59,260 nucleotides of DNA from Flavobacteriales bacterium. Lineage in GTDB: Bacteria > Bacteroidota > Bacteroidia > Flavobacteriales > Schleiferiaceae. The notes beneath the pieces were generated by a model. It made no database searches. It saw only the letters and a program-made list of their open reading frames with translations, and was not told the origin of the DNA. Made by a program: the position numbers and the translations under genes. The stretch spans positions 1 to 59,260 of the forward strand of contig NSIH01000004.1 of assembly GCA_002737315.1 (NCBI GenBank), read 5' to 3'. Below, piece by piece: positions 56,081-59,260 of this stretch; the stretch's first letter is position 1; every line of letters starts with the position of its first letter.

Positions 56081-56533
56081 ATGAAAAACTTAGTTCTCTA
56101 TGGTGCCCTTGCTTCGGCCGTTTTGATGGCCTGCACCTCCGCCTCCGACGAAGCCGTCCCCGTTACCTCGCCCGAAGACGAACTCGTCATGACCATGACC
56201 GACTGGGTTCAGGCCTACAACGATCGGGATACGGCCACGGTGGGCAAGGCCGTGGTGGATTCCATTCTTGTGCACGCCGCCGATGGCCGCCACGTCTGGG
56301 TGACCCGCGAGGGCCTCAATAAATTCCTAATCGAAACCCCAGAATTCAGTTGGGAGCCCCTGAGCATCGAATACGCCGGAACCCGCGAGGGCGGCCGCGA
56401 GGTCATTGCCCTGCAGGGACAGGAAAAGCGCAAATACCCCGACGGACGCGTTTTTGACGAAATCCTCGCCGAGTTCTTTGAGTGGAAGGACGGACGCATT
56501 GTCGAAGTCACGCAGTACAGCCGCAAGCCGTGA
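56081..56533 (+). CDS. NTF2-like lipoprotein
   Basis: MKNLVLYGALASAVLMAC lipobox; VQAYNDRDTATVGKAVVDSILVHAADGRHVWVTREGLNKFL...FFEWKDGRIVEVTQYSRKP. Confidence 0.7.
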   Translation: MKNLVLYGALASAVLMACTSASDEAVPVTSPEDELVMTMTDWVQAYNDRDTATVGKAVVDSILVHAADGRHVWVTREGLNKFLIETPEFSWEPLSIEYAGTREGGREVIALQGQEKRKYPDGRVFDEILAEFFEWKDGRIVEVTQYSRKP

Positions 56534-58110
56534 AGTGGCTCGCCAGCTGCTGGATGCTCGCAACTAGTTACTTGGGCTTTGCCCAGACCTTGCAGGTGAT
56601 TCCGCAGCCGCAGTCCGTGGTCTTCGAGGGCGAAGCGCTGCCCGTGTCGGGCAAGCTGTACGTCTTGGCCACGCCGGCCGTGAAAGGTGAGGCCGACCTG
56701 CTGCGCACCTGGTGGAACGCAACGTCCAAGGGCGCCAAGGGCGGTATGGTTCAAGCGGAACTCCGCATTATTGCCGGTGTGCCGGCCGAGGAATACACGC
56801 TCAAAGTGGCTCCGGGCAAAATCGTGGTGGTCGGAGGCTCCGCCGCAGCGGTTTTTTACGGTATCCAAACCCTGATTCAGGCCGAAGCGGGCCAAAAATC
56901 GCTTCCGGGCATGACCCTGCGCGACCAGCCGGCCTTTGCCTACCGCGGAATGCACCTCGACGTCTGCCGCCACTTCTTTGACGTAGCCTTCGTCAAGCGC
57001 TACCTCGACCTGATGGCGGAGCACAAGATGAACCGCTTTCACTGGCACCTCACCGAAGACCAGGGCTGGCGCATCGAGATTAAGCGCTACCCGCGCCTCA
57101 CCGAGGTCGGGGCATGGCGCGAGGCCTCCCAAATCGGACCCTACGGCGACCAGCGTTTCGACAGCACCCGCTACGGCGGATTTTATACCCAAGAGGAGGT
57201 GCGCGACATCGTGGCCTACGCCGCCGCCCGCCACATCACCGTGATTCCCGAAATCGAGCTTCCGGGCCATGCTCGCGCGGCCTTGGCGGCCTATCCCGAG
57301 TTGAGCTGCAGGGCTGCGAGGCTTCCCGTGTCCATCGGCTGGGGTGTGTTTGACGACGTCTACTGCGCCGGCGACGACCGCGTTTTTACCTTCCTTGAGG
57401 GCGTACTGGACGAAGTAATGGTCCTGTTCCCCAGCGAGTACATTCACATCGGGGGTGACGAGTGCCCCAAGACACGCTGGCATGATTGCGACAAATGCCA
57501 GGCTCGCATTAAAGCCGAAGGTCTTGCGGACGAGCATGCCCTGCAGAGCTACTTCATTCGCCGCATCGAGGCCTACCTCAACGAGCGCGGACGCCAAATC
57601 ATCGGCTGGGACGAAATCCTCGAAGGCGGACTTGCGCCCAACGCCACCGTGATGAGCTGGCGCGGCGAGGCCGGAGGCATCGCCGCCGCTAAAGCCGGCC
57701 ACGACGCCATTATGACTCCGGGGAAGCCCTGCTACTGGGATCACTACCAAAGCAAGGATCCAGGCGAGCCGCATGCCATAGGAGGCTACAATCCGGTCGA
57801 ATCGGTTTTTCTGTATAATCCAGTTCCGGCGGAGCTTAGTACCGAAGAGGCCAAGCACATCCTCGGCGCCCAGGCCAACCTGTGGACCGAATATATTTTG
57901 ACGCCGGAGCAGGCCGAATACATGATCCTTCCCCGCCAATTTGCCCTGGCCGAGGTGCTCTGGACGGGACCGCGTCGCGCCGAGCAGCTCCCGGAGTTTC
58001 GACTTCGTTCCATGTACCGGGCCCGCGCGCTGAAGGCGCGCGGATTCAATGTGGCTCCGCACTTTTTAATTTCTGAATCCATAGCCCAAGACCACCATGA
58101 AGCGAAGTGA
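56530..58110 (+). CDS. Beta-N-acetylhexosaminidase (GH20)
   Basis: GTG start overlapping the previous stop; FAYRGMHLDVCRHFFDVAFVKRYLDLMAEHKMNRFHWHLTEDQGWRIEIKRYPRLTEVGAWR; HIGGDECPKTRWHDC; GWDEILEGGLAPNATVMSWRG. Confidence 0.96.
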   Translation: MKWLASCWMLATSYLGFAQTLQVIPQPQSVVFEGEALPVSGKLYVLATPAVKGEADLLRTWWNATSKGAKGGMVQAELRIIAGVPAEEYTLKVAPGKIVVVGGSAAAVFYGIQTLIQAEAGQKSLPGMTLRDQPAFAYRGMHLDVCRHFFDVAFVKRYLDLMAEHKMNRFHWHLTEDQGWRIEIKRYPRLTEVGAWREASQIGPYGDQRFDSTRYGGFYTQEEVRDIVAYAAARHITVIPEIELPGHARAALAAYPELSCRAARLPVSIGWGVFDDVYCAGDDRVFTFLEGVLDEVMVLFPSEYIHIGGDECPKTRWHDCDKCQARIKAEGLADEHALQSYFIRRIEAYLNERGRQIIGWDEILEGGLAPNATVMSWRGEAGGIAAAKAGHDAIMTPGKPCYWDHYQSKDPGEPHAIGGYNPVESVFLYNPVPAELSTEEAKHILGAQANLWTEYILTPEQAEYMILPRQFALAEVLWTGPRRAEQLPEFRLRSMYRARALKARGFNVAPHFLISESIAQDHHEAK

Positions 58111-59104
58111 CTTTCTCAAAACCCTCGGACTCGGAGCGTTGGGAACCTTGTTTGCCTCAGGCCGAGCGCTAGGGGCACAGAGGTCAGGCTCGATGCCCAA
58201 GGGCAATTTTAAAGGCGCGCGGGCTCCCATTTCTATCGGAACCTGGCCCTTTGCCGAGCACACGACCCGGGCCTCGCTCGAAGCAATGCAAAAGGGCGCT
58301 AACGCCCTCGACGCCGTGGAGTTGGGTGTGAAAATTTGCGAAGCCGACCCGCGCGAACGCAGTGTGGGACTCGGCGGGCGCCCCGACCGCGACGGCCGGG
58401 TCACCCTGGATGCCTGCATTATGGACCACCTGGGCAACATCGGAGCCGTCGCGGCATGCGAGCAGGTCGTGCACGTTTCGAGTTTGGCTCGGGCCGTCAT
58501 GGAGCACACGCCTCACGTCATGCTGGTGGGCGACGGGGCAACCCAATTCGCTAGGGAGCAGGGCTTCCCCATGCAAAATCTCTTGGTGCCCGACTCCGAA
58601 GCCGAGTGGAAGAAGTGGCTCGAAAAGTCCGAGTATAAGGCAATTCCCAACATCGAAAACCACGACACCATTGGGCAACTGACGCTCGACGCCCAGGGTA
58701 GGCTTGCCGGCTGCTGCACCACCAGCGGCATGGCTTTTAAAATGCACGGAAGGGTTGGGGATTCGCCCATCATCGGGGCCGGGCTCTACGTCGACGGCGA
58801 GGTTGGAGCTGCTACGGCTACGGGTCAAGGTGAAGAAGTAATTCGCACCGTGGGCTCGTTCCGTGTCGTGGCGGCCATGAAGTCGGGTAAAAGTCCGCAG
58901 CAGGCCTGCGAAGACGCGGTGCACGAAATTCACAAATTTTTTGTACGCCGCGGCAAGCCCTGGGCCGATACTCAAATCGGATTTATTGCGATGGATGTTC
59001 AGGGGTACGTGGGCGGATACGCGCTAAGGCCTGGATTCAGCTACGCGGTGGCCTCGGTCGACGGGGTGCAAGTACTTCGGGCGGAATCCCTGTTCGACGC
59101 TTAA
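58097..59104 (+). CDS. N4-(beta-N-acetylglucosaminyl)-L-asparaginase (glycosylasparaginase)
   Basis: NALDAVELGVKICEADPRERSVGLGGRPDRDGRVTLDACIMD...ENHDTIGQLTLDAQGRLAGCCTTSGMAFKMHGRVGDSPIIGAGLYVDGEVGAATATGQGEEVIR. Confidence 0.95.
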   Translation: MKRSDFLKTLGLGALGTLFASGRALGAQRSGSMPKGNFKGARAPISIGTWPFAEHTTRASLEAMQKGANALDAVELGVKICEADPRERSVGLGGRPDRDGRVTLDACIMDHLGNIGAVAACEQVVHVSSLARAVMEHTPHVMLVGDGATQFAREQGFPMQNLLVPDSEAEWKKWLEKSEYKAIPNIENHDTIGQLTLDAQGRLAGCCTTSGMAFKMHGRVGDSPIIGAGLYVDGEVGAATATGQGEEVIRTVGSFRVVAAMKSGKSPQQACEDAVHEIHKFFVRRGKPWADTQIGFIAMDVQGYVGGYALRPGFSYAVASVDGVQVLRAESLFDA

Positions 59105-59109
59105 ATTAT

Positions 59110-59260
59110 TTAAAAACGGCGAAAACCCCGAAGCGCAGCGTACCAGGCGCGTTTGGGCTGGTTGTCGGCGTCGATTAGGCTCCAGCTGATTACGTCGTCG
59201 AGGTCGTTGAGTTGCCAAATAAGGGTTCCGCTGCAGAACGGGCGAGCGCGGCGCTGGGCC
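59110..59260 (-). CDS. C-terminus of a beta-mannosidase-like GH2 protein (rest outside window)
   Basis: Reverse-strand frame ...FCSGTLIWQLNDLDDVISWSLIDADNQPKRAWYAALRGFRRF*, resembling the GTLIWQLND-SWS-ID segment of GH2 beta-mannosidases. Not in the supplied ORF list. Confidence 0.7.
   Translation of the reverse strand, partial: AQRRARPFCSGTLIWQLNDLDDVISWSLIDADNQPKRAWYAALRGFRRF

Noticed and set aside
56215-58062. 615-aa ORF antisense to the GH20 gene
   Set aside because: GC-rich codon usage leaves long antisense frames open; the plus strand carries unambiguous GH20 catalytic motifs and the antisense product resembles no family.

Overview
This is a chromosomal window from a GC-rich Bacteroidota genome, probably Flavobacteriales/Cryomorphaceae-like. 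The lineage is inferred from a T9SS-type C-terminal sorting tail, the DUF5606, DUF5683, DUF1599 and BT_3928-type families, and recurrent TAnnTTTG promoters. I see about 50 protein genes, mostly core: gatB, lpxK, miaA, CCA-adding enzyme, dapD, ruvX, def, mazG, sixA-like, ppk1, ppx, pfkA, priA, thiolase, coaE, pnuC-like, dapB, DEAD-box helicase, trxB, surE, lpxB, comEC, folP, tpiA, prmA. There are four tRNAs (Ser-GCT, Arg-TCT, Pro-TGG, Pro-GGG) and RNase P RNA. Accessory parts are a 2075-aa beta-helix/T9SS protein, a 1476-aa secreted protein of unknown function, and a GH20 / glycosylasparaginase / beta-mannosidase-like cluster at the right edge. No CRISPR array, prophage or insertion sequence was seen. 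The strongest candidate for something undescribed is a roughly 550-nt intergenic, apparently structured RNA at about 34108-34657 (+). It has a Bacteroidota-type promoter, about twelve hand-foldable helices and an 11-bp GAAA-loop intrinsic terminator, and I cannot assign it to a known family. A second cross-cutting observation is that many start codons lie only 4-5 nt after a TAnnTTTG-type element. With rnpB as an internal calibrator, this implies widespread leaderless mRNAs. All calls are from reading the sequence and the supplied ORFs; no database search was run.
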